A stretch of DNA of 64,000 bases, taken from contig NZ_JXYE01000010.1 in assembly GCF_000967725.1 (NCBI RefSeq), positions 1 to 64,000 of the forward strand, written 5' to 3'. Of the stretch, positions 46,896 to 55,603 are shown piece by piece (within the stretch, counting starts at the first letter, position 1; each line of letters opens with the position of its first letter). The stretch comes from Loktanella sp. S4079 (GTDB lineage: Bacteria; Pseudomonadota; Alphaproteobacteria; Rhodobacterales; Rhodobacteraceae). The position numbers and the translations under genes are program-made. The notes beneath the pieces were generated by a model that saw nothing but the letters and a program-made list of their open reading frames with translations, was not told where the DNA came from and ran no database searches.

Positions 46896-48136
46896 AGGCC
46901 CTCCTCTTGGCTCATGAAGCGGAAGAAGAAGAATGAGAACAGCAACAAACAGCCAAAGATCACCACAGCAACTGCCGCGCCTGCCCCAATGTTAGACACT
47001 GCAAATGCCTGTTCGTAGACATTCACTGTCAATGTGCGTGTCCCTGCATTGCCCCCCGTCAAAAGGAAAATGTCGTCAAATTTGTTAAACGTCCAAATAA
47101 ACCGTAGCAGGAACAAGACAGATAAAATCCCCAGAAGCTGCGGGACGCTGAGATACCAAAATTTCTGGAACGGTGACGCGCCATCCATGTCGGCGGCCTC
47201 GTACATATCGCTATCGATTGATTGCATCCGCGCCAAGATGAACAGGAACGACAGTGGGAAATAGCGCCAGATTTCAAACAGCGTCACCATGATCAGAGCC
47301 AGAGGCCGCTGCCCGAAGAAGTTGATCGCTTCTTGGGTGACGCCCATCTGGATTAGCAGCGCATTCGCAGACCCCGAAAACGGATCAAAAAGTAGCACCC
47401 ATGCAAAGGCCACCGCAATCACTGGCGATACATAGGGAAAGAGATAAAGCCCCCGCAAAATCCCCTGCCCCCTAAAGGATTTGTTCAACAGCAATGCTGC
47501 GAACAACCCAAACAAGAGCGCGCCAATCGTCCCGAAAACAGTGTAAAATAGCGTGACCCAGAGAACGGACCAGAACTCCTCTCCGTCAAAGACGCGTTTG
47601 AAATTTTCAAATGTAAATGTCGCATTGGTCAAAACACTAGAGGCGCGGCCTGTTGTGGTGACACCGTTATCTTGTGGGCGCGTTCCACCATCTAGATAGG
47701 CCTGCCCAACAGTAACCGGGATCATAAGGTTTTCGCGAAATCCGCCATCCCAATCGCCAAGGTCACAAAACAGCTCACGACCATCGACCGTGCAACGCTG
47801 ATCAAGTGATGAAACCTCTAATCCCGCAGGAATAGTGTCTGTTAATGTGACACCTCGGATGGGCTGGTCTTGCGACGAATTGCGCAGCCTGTAGCGAATG
47901 TTGGCGCTGTCACCGACAGCTTCATAATCGCCGCGCAGGTCCTCGCGGATGACGACCTCAGGCGCGCGCAAATCGGCGAGAGAAACTGGCTTTGCGCTGA
48001 TCCAAAAAATCGCGAGCAATGGCAGGATGACCACTAAGGCAACTGCGCAAATTGTTGGCGCAAGTAGCCCCCATGCCAAACGCGCCTCGAGCCGCGCGAG
48101 CGGTCCAGAGCCTTTGGGCGGGGAAACATCTGCCAT
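46892..48136 (-). CDS. Sugar ABC transporter permease with inserted DUF11-like domain
   Basis: MalF-type permease, 414 aa from ATG 48136 (GGAG eight bases upstream). TM1 is at about 22-46. An extracytoplasmic segment of about 140 residues follows. Residues 58-145 read as a DUF11-type beta-sandwich (RYRLRNSS, GVTLTDTIPAGLEV, CDLGDW), with Cys115 and Cys124 able to pair. The permease core with EAADMDGASPFQKFWYLSVPQL follows. E. coli MalF has a different large loop at this place that contacts the binding protein. This insertion may play the same role. Confidence 0.88.
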   Translation of the reverse strand: MADVSPPKGSGPLARLEARLAWGLLAPTICAVALVVILPLLAIFWISAKPVSLADLRAPEVVIREDLRGDYEAVGDSANIRYRLRNSSQDQPIRGVTLTDTIPAGLEVSSLDQRCTVDGRELFCDLGDWDGGFRENLMIPVTVGQAYLDGGTRPQDNGVTTTGRASSVLTNATFTFENFKRVFDGEEFWSVLWVTLFYTVFGTIGALLFGLFAALLLNKSFRGQGILRGLYLFPYVSPVIAVAFAWVLLFDPFSGSANALLIQMGVTQEAINFFGQRPLALIMVTLFEIWRYFPLSFLFILARMQSIDSDMYEAADMDGASPFQKFWYLSVPQLLGILSVLFLLRFIWTFNKFDDIFLLTGGNAGTRTLTVNVYEQAFAVSNIGAGAAVAVVIFGCLLLFSFFFFRFMSQEEGL

Positions 48137-48197
48137 TTTGAATACTCCGAAATTCATTGCATGGGGCCGCATCCGTGACGCGGCCCGCAAGTCTTGA

Positions 48198-49550
48198 TTA
48201 CTCGACGCCTGCGATGGCCTCGTTCAAGGCGGCGACTGTCGCGGCTGCGTCACGCTCTCCGTCGATGTATTCGCGCACGAGACGGTTGATGACCTGACTG
48301 TTGATAATCTTGGACGCTGTTGCCAACTGTCCGTCAGCCACACCCCAACGTTGCGCCACGTCCAGACCGCCAACAATTTCCGAGATCATTGCCGGATCAT
48401 ATAGATCACCCAGCGGCGCCTTGCGGTCGACACCAACATCCAAGGTCGCCCATAGATCGCTATATTCGGTTGGATTATCCGCAGTCCCACGCCGCACTGG
48501 GAATTTACCCTCGGGTGCGATAGCCAGCGTTTGACCGTATCCCTCGCTCATCGAGTATTCGACAAATTCCATCGCTGCATCAGTCGAGGCATCAGATGTA
48601 ATCCCGAAATAGCGGATATCACCCCAGGCCGCGCCATCCGGGTTCGACGGCCCAGAGAATGTCGTCACAATCCCGGTGGCGGCTGCCAATGCAGAGCTTG
48701 TCGGATCGACGTTGATTGTGGGTGGTGCGCTATCACGTAGCCCTGCCAATTCATCCAAAATGAAGGGCGACCAAATGATCATTGCCGCATTCCCCGAGAA
48801 ATACAGCGACCGCGATTGATCCCAATACAAGTCGCCGGGTGGTGATGCTTCTGCAATGGCTTTGTAGAACTCCAACACTTCGATTGTCGCGGCTTCGTCG
48901 AGCGGCTGAATGCCATCAGGACCCACTGGGCTCACACCATTGGCTAGGAAAACATGCTCGAGCACTTGGCTCATGAAGTTTTCATCGACTTTGGTGGCAG
49001 CAACGAAGCCGTACATTTCTGGCGGATTATGAAGCGCTTCTACCGCGGCCAGCACATTCGCGTATGAAGTCGGCGGCTGCAAACCTGCCTCTGCGAATTT
49101 GTCGGCACGATAGACAATCATCTGCGTCCAGCCGTCAACCGGAACTGACGCATAGCCGTCAGCGCTGGCAGCCATAGACAGGGCACCGGGTGCAAATGTT
49201 TCAGCGCCAAGGTTTTCAATCACATCAGTTGCTGCATCCGTATCCAAAATGCCAGCTTCGGCCCAAGGCAGCGCATATTGCAACGTGTGATAAATCACAT
49301 CAGGCAAATCGCCCGCTGCATAGGCCGCCGTGGCGCGCGTACCTAGGTCGCTTTCTGTGACAGGAATGACCTCAACAGTATGCCCAGAGGCTGCTGCGAA
49401 ATCAGCGGCCATCTGCTCTTGCCGAGCAAGCCTCTCGGGCTGTTCTTCGGTCGTCCAGAACCGCAAAGTTTCAGCCTGAGCCGAGACCGCAGAGAGCACA
49501 AGTGCCGTCGCCGCCCCCATAAGTAGTTTGGATTTGTGTGGTGTTTTCAT
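48198..49550 (-). CDS. Sugar ABC transporter substrate-binding protein
   Basis: Extracellular family 1 binding protein, 450 aa from ATG 49550 with GGGGAGG six bases upstream. The signal peptide ends at AQA-E. ETLRFWTTEEQPERLARQEQ and the hinge-region FSGPSNPDGAAWGDI are typical of large sugar receptors. It delivers the solute to the two permeases encoded downstream. A possible longer start overlapping lacI has no ribosome site. Confidence 0.93.
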   Translation of the reverse strand: MKTPHKSKLLMGAATALVLSAVSAQAETLRFWTTEEQPERLARQEQMAADFAAASGHTVEVIPVTESDLGTRATAAYAAGDLPDVIYHTLQYALPWAEAGILDTDAATDVIENLGAETFAPGALSMAASADGYASVPVDGWTQMIVYRADKFAEAGLQPPTSYANVLAAVEALHNPPEMYGFVAATKVDENFMSQVLEHVFLANGVSPVGPDGIQPLDEAATIEVLEFYKAIAEASPPGDLYWDQSRSLYFSGNAAMIIWSPFILDELAGLRDSAPPTINVDPTSSALAAATGIVTTFSGPSNPDGAAWGDIRYFGITSDASTDAAMEFVEYSMSEGYGQTLAIAPEGKFPVRRGTADNPTEYSDLWATLDVGVDRKAPLGDLYDPAMISEIVGGLDVAQRWGVADGQLATASKIINSQVINRLVREYIDGERDAAATVAALNEAIAGVE

Positions 49551-49581
49551 AACTTCCTCCCCTTTCAAATTCATTTTTATC

Positions 49582-50652
49582 TCAATCCGTCGGGACACGC
49601 CCAACAGAGCCGCGATCTAGGAAATGTGCTTTCGCCGTTTGTTGGAGTGAACCGGCTGGCGCGCCCTGAATATTACGAATGAGCAGACTGCTCAGGCTCT
49701 GACCGGCCTGCTTGAAATTCACTGCAAAAGTCGAAAGCGGTGGCTGCAGATGCGCGCCCTCTGGAATGCCGTCATAGCCGATGATCGATAGATCCTGCCC
49801 AACCTGCAGACCCAATGTTGCGGCTGCCCGGTACGCCCCGAGCGCGGCAACATCGACCGCGCAAATGATCGCTGTTGGACGGATCTTGGGCGCGAGCATC
49901 GCAAGTGCTGCGGCCTCGCCTGCATCAAGGGTGAATGCATCGCGGGCCATGAAATCTGGAGCAACGGAGAGCCCCGCGTCCTGCATTGCCGCAATATACC
50001 CCGCCTCGCGCTGGCCTGCGTATGTGTATTGCGATCCACCGTTGATGAATCCGATCCGGCGATGACCCAGCGAAACCAAATGGCGCACTGCGCCGCCAAT
50101 GGCGGCCTCACCTAGAATATCAAAAGACGCGCAATCGTCATGGGATGGCACCCGACCAAACAGGACAAACGGAATTTGCGATTGTCTCAGCAAGGTAATT
50201 CGCGCGTCATCCACCAAGGTCCGCTGAAGGATAAAACCGTCAGCCTTGTGATCGGCAATCAATGCACGAAAAGTATCAAGCGTCTGATCAGCGCTATTGG
50301 ACGTGGCAATCGTCAGGGTAAAGCCAGCCGCACTTGCCCCTTCGGACAGACCCGCCAGAAACTCTGCCAGAAATGGGCGCTGTGCATCGTGGTCAGCCAT
50401 CTGGATAACCAGCCCCAATGATTTGACTAACCCTGTGCGGATGGCCTGCGCATGGCTCAATGGGCGATACCCCATCTTATCTGCCATCGCTTGCACGCGT
50501 TTTCGTGTTGTTTCGGAAATGTCAGGATATTGGTTCAGCGCACGCGACACGGTGGATTTCGTCAGCCCCAATGCATCCGAAACATCCGCAATCGTTACAC
50601 GCGCACCCAGGCGCTTATTCTGAAGTCCAATAGTCAAAACTTGTTCCCCCAC
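49582..50652 (-). CDS. LacI-family transcriptional regulator
   Basis: Repressor of 356 aa. The helix-turn-helix and hinge are at about 18-75 (VTIADVSDALGLTKSTVSRALN), preceded by a short extra N-terminal tail. A periplasmic-binding-like effector domain follows. It leads the ABC-glycosidase operon, and a perfect LacI-type palindrome lies 16 bases upstream of its start, so autoregulation and repression of the operon are likely, relieved by a sugar ligand. Confidence 0.92.
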   Translation of the reverse strand: MGEQVLTIGLQNKRLGARVTIADVSDALGLTKSTVSRALNQYPDISETTRKRVQAMADKMGYRPLSHAQAIRTGLVKSLGLVIQMADHDAQRPFLAEFLAGLSEGASAAGFTLTIATSNSADQTLDTFRALIADHKADGFILQRTLVDDARITLLRQSQIPFVLFGRVPSHDDCASFDILGEAAIGGAVRHLVSLGHRRIGFINGGSQYTYAGQREAGYIAAMQDAGLSVAPDFMARDAFTLDAGEAAALAMLAPKIRPTAIICAVDVAALGAYRAAATLGLQVGQDLSIIGYDGIPEGAHLQPPLSTFAVNFKQAGQSLSSLLIRNIQGAPAGSLQQTAKAHFLDRGSVGRVPTD

Positions 50653-50667
50653 GAATCATAGTTCGCT

Positions 50668-50683
50668 CCGAAACCGGTTTCGG
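50668..50683. promoter_or_regulatory. LacI-type operator palindrome
   Basis: CCGAAACC and GGTTTCGG are adjacent and perfectly symmetric around a central CG, the usual form for LacI-family sites in alphaproteobacterial sugar operons. It is just upstream of the lacI start and should block the operon promoter. Confidence 0.8.
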
Positions 50684-50791
50684 CAAGGGATTTATCAAGT
50701 TACTCTGATTTAGGCGGTTCATCGACAGGCAAGGTTTGCCCGCACCGAATGAAAGTTGGCCGCGCTATTTCACGAAATCCGATAAGTTTTT

Positions 50792-51664
50792 CTAAGTAAA
50801 CTTGCGGAAAAGCTTGGTCTGATCGAACATATCTTCCAGACCTTCCATGCGGTCCTTGATGTTGTCCCAGTCAGCGTCCTGCACCGCTGCAATCATCGTT
50901 TCGACCAACAACATGGTCGTCGCAGCCGAATCCCAAGCCGAAGGAACAACGATCCGACTGCTGAAACTAATCTCGGCCAATTGATGTACCGGCGAACGCC
51001 ACTGATCGGTGAACAGAATGATTTTCGCGCCGCGCGCATGTGCCATCTCGGCCAGCTTCAAAGTGTTGTTTTCGTATCGGCGCACATCAAAAATCACAAA
51101 GACATCGCCCTCGGACACATCCAGCAAATAGTGCGGCCAGCTGTTTGAGGTTGATTGAATATGCGTCACACGCGGACGGATGACCTGCATGTGCAGGAAC
51201 AGATATTCAGCAAGCGTATGCGTCACGCGGCCACCAACGATATACAGCGGTTTTGACTGATCGCCGACCATCTCACAGGCTTGGTCAAATTTTTCGGGCG
51301 CGATGTGACCCAAAGTGTGACGTATGTTGTCAATCACCGCATCGGTAAAGCGGTTGAGCACATGACCAGACGGCGCGCCTTCGGCCCAAGTGTCGTGTTT
51401 GGCGATCGGGTTTTGCACCTTAGCACGTAACTCTTCACGCAAAGACGCCTGAAATTCTGGATACCCCTTAAAGCCCAGTTTCTGCACCATACGCGCAACA
51501 GTAGGCACCGAAACCTGCGCACCCTTCGCCAAAGCAGTTAGCGGGCCCAGCCCAGATGCGGGATAATTCTCGAGGATCGAATGGGCCAATTGCCGTTCCG
51601 CGCGGGTCAGGTCATCCAATTTCGTGTTGATGCGATCAGCAATTGTAAGCTCTTCGTCAGACAT
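50792..51664 (-). CDS. RpiR/MurR-family transcriptional regulator
   Basis: Regulator of 290 aa with an N-terminal helix-turn-helix (about 1-77, VSVPTVARMVQKLGFKGYPEFQ) and a C-terminal SIS domain (about 125-260, LYIVGGRVTHTLAEYL). SIS domains usually bind phosphosugars, but RpiR regulators also control amine and taurine catabolism. It is divergent from the TRAP and gamma-glutamyl operon with a 114-base gap, so it is the likely controller. Confidence 0.9.
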   Translation of the reverse strand: MSDEELTIADRINTKLDDLTRAERQLAHSILENYPASGLGPLTALAKGAQVSVPTVARMVQKLGFKGYPEFQASLREELRAKVQNPIAKHDTWAEGAPSGHVLNRFTDAVIDNIRHTLGHIAPEKFDQACEMVGDQSKPLYIVGGRVTHTLAEYLFLHMQVIRPRVTHIQSTSNSWPHYLLDVSEGDVFVIFDVRRYENNTLKLAEMAHARGAKIILFTDQWRSPVHQLAEISFSSRIVVPSAWDSAATTMLLVETMIAAVQDADWDNIKDRMEGLEDMFDQTKLFRKFT

Positions 51665-51778
51665 GCACGCCCCGTTTGATTAAAAAAATAACAACAGCAA
51701 ATGCTCTGTTATAAAATTTCCAGAATTTTGTTGACACATCGCATTCCGTGCAAGCAGTCTAATTCCATCGGAGAGCAC
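51665..51778. promoter_or_regulatory. Divergent control region of RpiR gene and TRAP operon
   Basis: Two inverted repeats are visible: ATAACA/TGTTAT (51688-51693 and 51707-51712), and AAAATT/AATTTT (51713-51718 and 51724-51729) around TCCAG. The second ends one base before a TTGACA -35-like box at 51731-51736 reading toward the operon. This is a plausible RpiR operator. Confidence 0.55.
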
Positions 51779-52549
51779 ATGACACAAAACACGCCTAACA
51801 GCACGGTCCATATTTTGAATCCCACCGGTGGATCAGCCGCTATATTGGTATGCGAACATGCCTCCTGTTTTTTCCCGGATAAATTGAATCACCTTGGCCT
51901 GCAACCCGCAGATCGCACCAGCCACGCGGCATGGGATCCGGGCGCATTGGGTGTCGCCACACAAATGGCTAAGCGATTAGATGCTACGCTAATCAGCAGT
52001 GGCGTTTCGCGATTGGTCTATGATTGCAACCGCCCGCCCAGCGCCCCTGACGCGATGCGAAGCCGCAGTGAACTCATTGAAATTCCGGGAAACAAGAACC
52101 TTAGCAGACAACAAAAACAAGACCGTACCCAGCGCTACTATGAGCCTTTTCGTGCGGCAGTCGCTGCACGCGTCAGTGCCGCGCAATCGCCAATCATTGT
52201 GACGGTCCACAGCTTTACACCCATCTATTTTGGCGAACCACGCGCCGTTGAAATCGGCGTCTTGCATGATGATGACAGCAGGCTAGCAGATGCGATGCTG
52301 CAAACCGCAGCTGATCACACGTCCATGAATGTTCAGCGCAACGACCCCTATGGTCCGGATGATGGCGTCACGCATACGCTGCGTGAACACGCCTTGCCAG
52401 CGGGCCATCTAAACGTCATGCTCGAAATTCGTAATGATTTGATAAAAAACGAATTTCAACAAACCGCGGTGGGTGACATGATTGCACAATGGTTGGTTTC
52501 TGCGACCCAATTGACCGAAGCTAAGGGGTTAGTGTTATGCGTCGCGTAA
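51779..52549 (+). CDS. N-formylglutamate amidohydrolase-like protein
   Basis: FGase-family metal amidohydrolase, 256 aa. LVCEHASCFFPDKL, RLVYDCNRPP, TVHSFTP and LEIRNDL are the family motifs. The type enzyme cuts N-formylglutamate to formate and glutamate. Here, in an operon with a gamma-glutamyl ligase, it may release glutamate from a gamma-glutamyl or N-acyl intermediate, which is inference. GGAGAG precedes the ATG. Its end overlaps dctQ by 13 bases. Confidence 0.83.
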   Translation: MTQNTPNSTVHILNPTGGSAAILVCEHASCFFPDKLNHLGLQPADRTSHAAWDPGALGVATQMAKRLDATLISSGVSRLVYDCNRPPSAPDAMRSRSELIEIPGNKNLSRQQKQDRTQRYYEPFRAAVAARVSAAQSPIIVTVHSFTPIYFGEPRAVEIGVLHDDDSRLADAMLQTAADHTSMNVQRNDPYGPDDGVTHTLREHALPAGHLNVMLEIRNDLIKNEFQQTAVGDMIAQWLVSATQLTEAKGLVLCVA

Positions 52550-53106
52550 TCTCGGGATATATCCGTGCCGTTGATGCGATCAATTACCGCGTTGGTCGCC
52601 TGATCATGTACGGCATTTTCGTCCTCATGGCGATTTTACTATGGTCGTCGATCAGTAAGACATTCTTTGTGCCGTCCTTATGGACGCTCGAAATGGCACA
52701 GTTTGTGATGGTTGGATACTATGTCTTGGGCGGACCCTATTCGATCCAACTTGGGTCCAATGTGCGCATGGACCTTTTGTATGGTGAGTGGAGCACACGC
52801 CGCAAAGCGTGGTTCGATGTCTTCACCGTTCTCTTGCTGATCTTTTATCTTTGCGTGCTGCTTTACGGCGCTGTCAGCTCTACTGCCTATTCATTGGGCT
52901 ATTGGGGATCAGAGCCGTTTTCATTCTTTGGTGGCCTTCTCACTGGCGCAGAAGAGGTGGGCCGGATGGAGCGTTCTCCAACCACATGGCGTCCGTATCT
53001 TTGGCCAGTCAAAGCTGTGATGGTCCTCGGCCTCTTCCTGATGCTGCTGCAATGCACATCTGAACTTTGCAAAGACGTGCTGCGCATTAAGGGCGAAACC
53101 ATCTGA
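52537..53106 (+). CDS. dctQ: TRAP transporter small membrane subunit
   Basis: DctQ-type protein, 189 aa, four TM segments. It has WTLEMAQFVMVGYYVLGGPYSIQLGSNVRMDLLY, which is typical. It partners the large permease and the binding protein in sodium-driven uptake. It overlaps both neighbours and is 13 bases into the amidohydrolase gene. Confidence 0.9.
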   Translation: MRRVISGYIRAVDAINYRVGRLIMYGIFVLMAILLWSSISKTFFVPSLWTLEMAQFVMVGYYVLGGPYSIQLGSNVRMDLLYGEWSTRRKAWFDVFTVLLLIFYLCVLLYGAVSSTAYSLGYWGSEPFSFFGGLLTGAEEVGRMERSPTTWRPYLWPVKAVMVLGLFLMLLQCTSELCKDVLRIKGETI

Positions 53107-54434
53107 TGTCTTACGAACTAATCGCCACCTTAATGTTTTCGAGCATGATGCTCATGCTGCTGACTGGGCAGCGGGTCTTTGGGGCTATCGGCTTTGTCGC
53201 TGTTGTCGCCTCGCTACTGCTGTGGGGGGATCGCGGCGGTTATGACCTCGGGTTCGCCGCTGCGATGAAGCTGATGAAGTGGTATCCGCTCCTGACACTG
53301 CCAATGTTTATTTTCATGGGCTACGTGCTGTCAGAATCCAAAATCGCTGACGATCTCTACAAGATGTTTCACGTCTGGATGGGCGGGCTGCGCGGCGGTC
53401 TGGCGATTGGGACCATTGGACTGATGGTGTTGATTTCGGCGATGAATGGTCTGTCTGTCGCCGGCATGGCCATCGGGTCAACCATCGCGCTGCCTGAGCT
53501 GCTCAAGCGCGGCTACGACAAGCGCATGGTCACCGGGGTGATTCAGGCTGGGTCTAGTTTAGGCATTCTGGTGCCGCCTTCTGTGGTGCTGGTGCTTTAT
53601 GCGATGATCGCGCGGCAACCCGTGGGGCAGCTCTGGCTCGCGGGTGTGGTGCCCGGGCTGCTGATGGCGGGGCTATTTATCGGATATATCGCGATCCGCT
53701 GTAAGCTGAACCCAACGCTAGGTCCTGCCCTAGCCCCCGAAGAACGCGACATGCCACGCGCCGAGAAACTGCGCCTCTTGACGGCTGGCTTGCTGCCCTT
53801 GGGAATTTTCTTTGTCATGATGTTCCCCTTTGTCAAAGGCTGGACGTCATTGGTCGAAAGTTCGGCCGTAGGTGCGATTGCCGCATTTCTCGCTGCGGTG
53901 CTCAAGGGACGCATGACACGTGAGGTTTTTGAAAACTCGGTCCGCAACACGCTGGGCATCACATGCATGTTCATGTGGATCATCCTTGCCGCCTTGGCCT
54001 TTGGCGCGGTGTTTGACGGGCTAGGCGCGGTCAAAGCGATCGAGAATCTATTCACTGAAAAGCTGAACCTGTCACCTTGGATGATCCTGATCCTGATGCA
54101 GCTTAGCTTTATCGTGATGGGGACGTTTTTGGACGATACGGCGATGCTGGTCATCGTTGCGCCGCTCTATGTGCCGCTGGTCGGGGCGCTTGGGTTTGAC
54201 CTGATCTGGTACGGCATTCTGTATACGATCACCACGCAGATTGCCTATATGACCCCGCCGTTTGGCTATAACCTGTTCTTAATGCGGGCAATGGCCCCGC
54301 CCGAGATTTCACTTCGCGATATTTATGCGTCGATCACACCATTCGTTGGGGTCATGGTCTTTGCCTTGATCCTCGTGATGGTGTTCCCCGGCCTCGCGAC
54401 GTGGCTCCCCGATTATATTTACCACCAACCTTAA
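53106..54434 (+). CDS. dctM: TRAP transporter large membrane subunit
   Basis: DctM-type permease, 442 aa, about 12-13 TM segments. LPMFIFMGYVLSESKIADDLYK, SSLGILVPPSVVLVLYAMIA and GTFLDDTAMLVIVAPL are conserved loops. The ATG overlaps the dctQ stop by one base. The substrate is set by the binding protein. Confidence 0.94.
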   Translation: MSYELIATLMFSSMMLMLLTGQRVFGAIGFVAVVASLLLWGDRGGYDLGFAAAMKLMKWYPLLTLPMFIFMGYVLSESKIADDLYKMFHVWMGGLRGGLAIGTIGLMVLISAMNGLSVAGMAIGSTIALPELLKRGYDKRMVTGVIQAGSSLGILVPPSVVLVLYAMIARQPVGQLWLAGVVPGLLMAGLFIGYIAIRCKLNPTLGPALAPEERDMPRAEKLRLLTAGLLPLGIFFVMMFPFVKGWTSLVESSAVGAIAAFLAAVLKGRMTREVFENSVRNTLGITCMFMWIILAALAFGAVFDGLGAVKAIENLFTEKLNLSPWMILILMQLSFIVMGTFLDDTAMLVIVAPLYVPLVGALGFDLIWYGILYTITTQIAYMTPPFGYNLFLMRAMAPPEISLRDIYASITPFVGVMVFALILVMVFPGLATWLPDYIYHQP

Positions 54435-54481
54435 TAAGAGCCCCGCAAAATGGGCCATTTCCCCAACCTAGGAGATAAGTC

Positions 54482-55513
54482 ATGACGACAAGACGTAAGT
54501 TTATACAAGGGGCTGCTGTCGCTGCCCCCGCTGCGCTGGCAACCCCAGCGCTGGCGCAAAGCACCATTACCTGGCGAATGCAGACCTATGCAGGGCCTTC
54601 GCTGGCCGCGCATGTAATTGATCCCGCGATTGAGATGTTCAACAAGATCGCAGGCGACCGCATGCAGATCGAACTGTTTTACGCAGATCAGCTGGTCCCG
54701 ACTGGCGAATTGTTCCAAGCCATGCAACGCGGCACAATTGATGCGGTGCAGTCTGACGACGATTCAATGGCTTCGCCGACCGAAGTCACTGTCTTTGGCG
54801 GTTATTTCCCATTTGCGTCGCGGTATTCGCTGGATGTACCTGTGCTGTTTAACCAGTACGGATTGAACGAAATTTGGGACGAAGAATACTCTGCTGTGGG
54901 CGTAAAGCACATCAGCGCAGGCTCTTGGGATCCTTGCCACTTTGCCACCAAAGACCCGATCCGCAGCCTCGCTGATCTTGAAGGCAAACGTGTCTTTACT
55001 TTCCCCACAGCCGGTCGGTTCTTGTCGCAGTTTGGCGTCGTGCCCGTAAACTTGCCATGGGAAGACATCGAGGTCGCAGTGCAAACTGGTGAACTCGACG
55101 GTATCGCGTGGTCAGGCATCACCGAAGACTACACTGTTGGCTGGGCTGATGTGACCAACTACTTCCTGACCAATAACATTTCGGGTGCTTGGGCCGGGTC
55201 GTTCTTTGCGAATATGGAACGCTGGAATGAACTGCCCGAAGACCTGCAAACCCTGTTCCGCGTCTGCTGTGACCAATCACACTACTATCGTCAGTGGTGG
55301 TACTGGGGTGGTGAGGCCAACCTGCGCGTCAATGGATCCAAAATGGAACTGACGACAATTCCAGATGATGAATGGGCAACGGTTGAAACAGCAGCCCAAG
55401 AATTCTGGGAAGAAATCGCAGCAGAAAGCGATGTCAAACGCCGCGTTGTTGATATTATCAAACAATATAACGCCGATATGGTCAAAGCTGGCCGTCCCTA
55501 CCGCTACGGCTAA
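54482..55513 (+). CDS. dctP: TRAP transporter substrate-binding protein
   Basis: DctP-type receptor, 343 aa. A Tat-like signal (TTRRKFIQGAAVAAPAALA) ends near LA-Q. FYADQLVPTGELFQAMQRGTIDA is the family core, and many aromatic residues (HYYRQWWYWGGEAN) line the C-terminal half. Such aromatic-rich DctP proteins often bind keto acids or amines. The ligand is unknown. AGGAG precedes the ATG. Confidence 0.92.
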   Translation: MTTRRKFIQGAAVAAPAALATPALAQSTITWRMQTYAGPSLAAHVIDPAIEMFNKIAGDRMQIELFYADQLVPTGELFQAMQRGTIDAVQSDDDSMASPTEVTVFGGYFPFASRYSLDVPVLFNQYGLNEIWDEEYSAVGVKHISAGSWDPCHFATKDPIRSLADLEGKRVFTFPTAGRFLSQFGVVPVNLPWEDIEVAVQTGELDGIAWSGITEDYTVGWADVTNYFLTNNISGAWAGSFFANMERWNELPEDLQTLFRVCCDQSHYYRQWWYWGGEANLRVNGSKMELTTIPDDEWATVETAAQEFWEEIAAESDVKRRVVDIIKQYNADMVKAGRPYRYG

Positions 55514-55517
55514 GGCT

Positions 55518-55538
55518 GTGCCGGGCCTGACCCGGCAC
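55518..55538. repeat. Palindromic element after dctP
   Basis: GTGCCGGG and CCCGGCAC pair around CCTGA. With the next hairpin it makes a tandem pair between dctP and the ligase gene. Such GC-rich palindromes recur between genes in alphaproteobacteria and may stabilise the dctP message. Confidence 0.65.
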
Positions 55539-55556
55539 CTCTTATCAGCACCAAGA

Positions 55557-55579
55557 GGCCCCGGATCATGTCCGGGGCT
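55557..55579. repeat. Second palindromic element before the ligase gene
   Basis: GCCCCGGA and TCCGGGGC pair around TCATG, with a flanking G-T pair. This form is common as a dispersed intergenic palindrome in alphaproteobacterial genomes. It lies 24 bases upstream of the ligase start. Confidence 0.65.
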
Positions 55580-55603
55580 GCTTCACCCTCAAAGGACAAT
55601 ATT

